Source: CALMEH01 sp964548225
GTDB lineage: Bacteria > Acidobacteriota > Blastocatellia > Pyrinomonadales > Pyrinomonadaceae
Direction: 5' to 3'
NCBI GenBank assembly: GCA_964548225.1
Contig: CAZJQP010000114.1
Span: 1 to 12,319, forward strand
DNA length: 12,319 nt
A program made the position numbers and the translations under genes. Shown here piece by piece: positions 12,304-12,319 of the stretch (positions are counted from its first letter, which is position 1; each line of letters starts with the position of its first letter). The notes beneath the pieces are model-generated. The model saw nothing but the letters and a program-made list of their open reading frames with translations, did no database searches and was not told the origin of the DNA.

Positions 12304-12319
12304 TGGGTGTTTAAACCCA
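12304..12319. repeat. Small inverted repeat at the right edge of the window
   Basis: TGGGT and ACCCA enclose a six-base loop, ending exactly at the window edge. A nearby ACCC...GGGT pair (12273-12276 with 12289-12292) encloses a GC-rich 12-base loop. Both lie upstream of the PfkB gene and could belong to a larger element outside the window; the support is weak. Confidence 0.3.

Noticed and set aside
1..12319. tRNA or rRNA genes
   Set aside because: I saw no tRNA cloverleaf with T-loop and anticodon signatures and no rRNA segment; the fold at 6980..7131 is too long and lacks them.

Overview
The window (about 12.3 kb, moderate GC, both ends cut by the window edge) looks like ordinary bacterial chromosome with housekeeping and accessory genes. 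Nothing identifies the species outright. The AT-leaning, dense gene style, the frequent lack of Shine-Dalgarno sites and the abundance of short tandem-repeat hairpins between genes would fit an Acidobacteriota (Blastocatellia-like) genome. That placement is an inference from general impression, not from a marker gene.

Layout. Genes in the first two thirds run on the + strand: the 3' end of an unrecognised helical protein (2..about 590); a 467-bp cassette (586..1052) carrying a four-helix-bundle S23/IVP-type gene between complementary tetranucleotide arms; a hypothetical helical protein with a TTG start (1053..1736); a multi-pass membrane protein (1788..2699); a TRAM/Fe-S 23S rRNA uridine methyltransferase (2696..3874); an HMA-less P1B-2 heavy-metal ATPase (3891..5816); an exported protein of unknown function behind a near-consensus sigma70 promoter (5995..6981); a zinc-ribbon M48 metalloprotease (7207..8175); and CutA (8271..8576). 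The last third is on the - strand, in transcription order: a PfkB-type sugar kinase (12186..11248), a two-TM hypothetical protein (11178..10402), the enoyl-ACP reductase FabI (10290..9514) and a LOG-family Rossmann protein (9421..8633), which converges on cutA.

The most striking content lies between the genes. Most intergenic gaps longer than about 50 bp hold an inverted repeat whose arms are built of short tandem units: 4-mers at 586..1052, 7-mers at 5823..5916, 8559..8621, 9421..9505 and 10300..10397, and 8-mer-like units at 8183..8246 and 11188..11242. A further 42-bp, six-heptad tract lies in frame inside a coding region (1314..1355). These elements share architecture more than sequence, and they touch start or stop codons: they supply the stop of cutA, abut the start of the LOG gene, and fuse or abut both genes beside the S23/IVP cassette. 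The cassette at 586..1052 is the only one that carries a gene. Its plan (terminal complementary arms around a roughly 119-residue four-helix-bundle ORF) is that of the intervening sequences found in some bacterial 23S rRNAs, but here it sits between protein genes. A separate 152-nt region (6980..7131) can be folded by hand into a long closing stem with three internal hairpins, with G-U pairs favouring the + strand, and is a candidate structured RNA or non-coding mobile element.

Functionally the genes do not form one pathway. Likely roles are rRNA modification, Zn/Cd/Pb efflux, membrane protein quality control (M48), copper/divalent-ion tolerance (CutA), fatty-acid synthesis (FabI), nucleotide or cytokinin-like metabolism (LOG) and sugar phosphorylation (PfkB). 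The P-type ATPase departs from its family at an almost invariant position: DKTRTLT instead of DKTGTLT.
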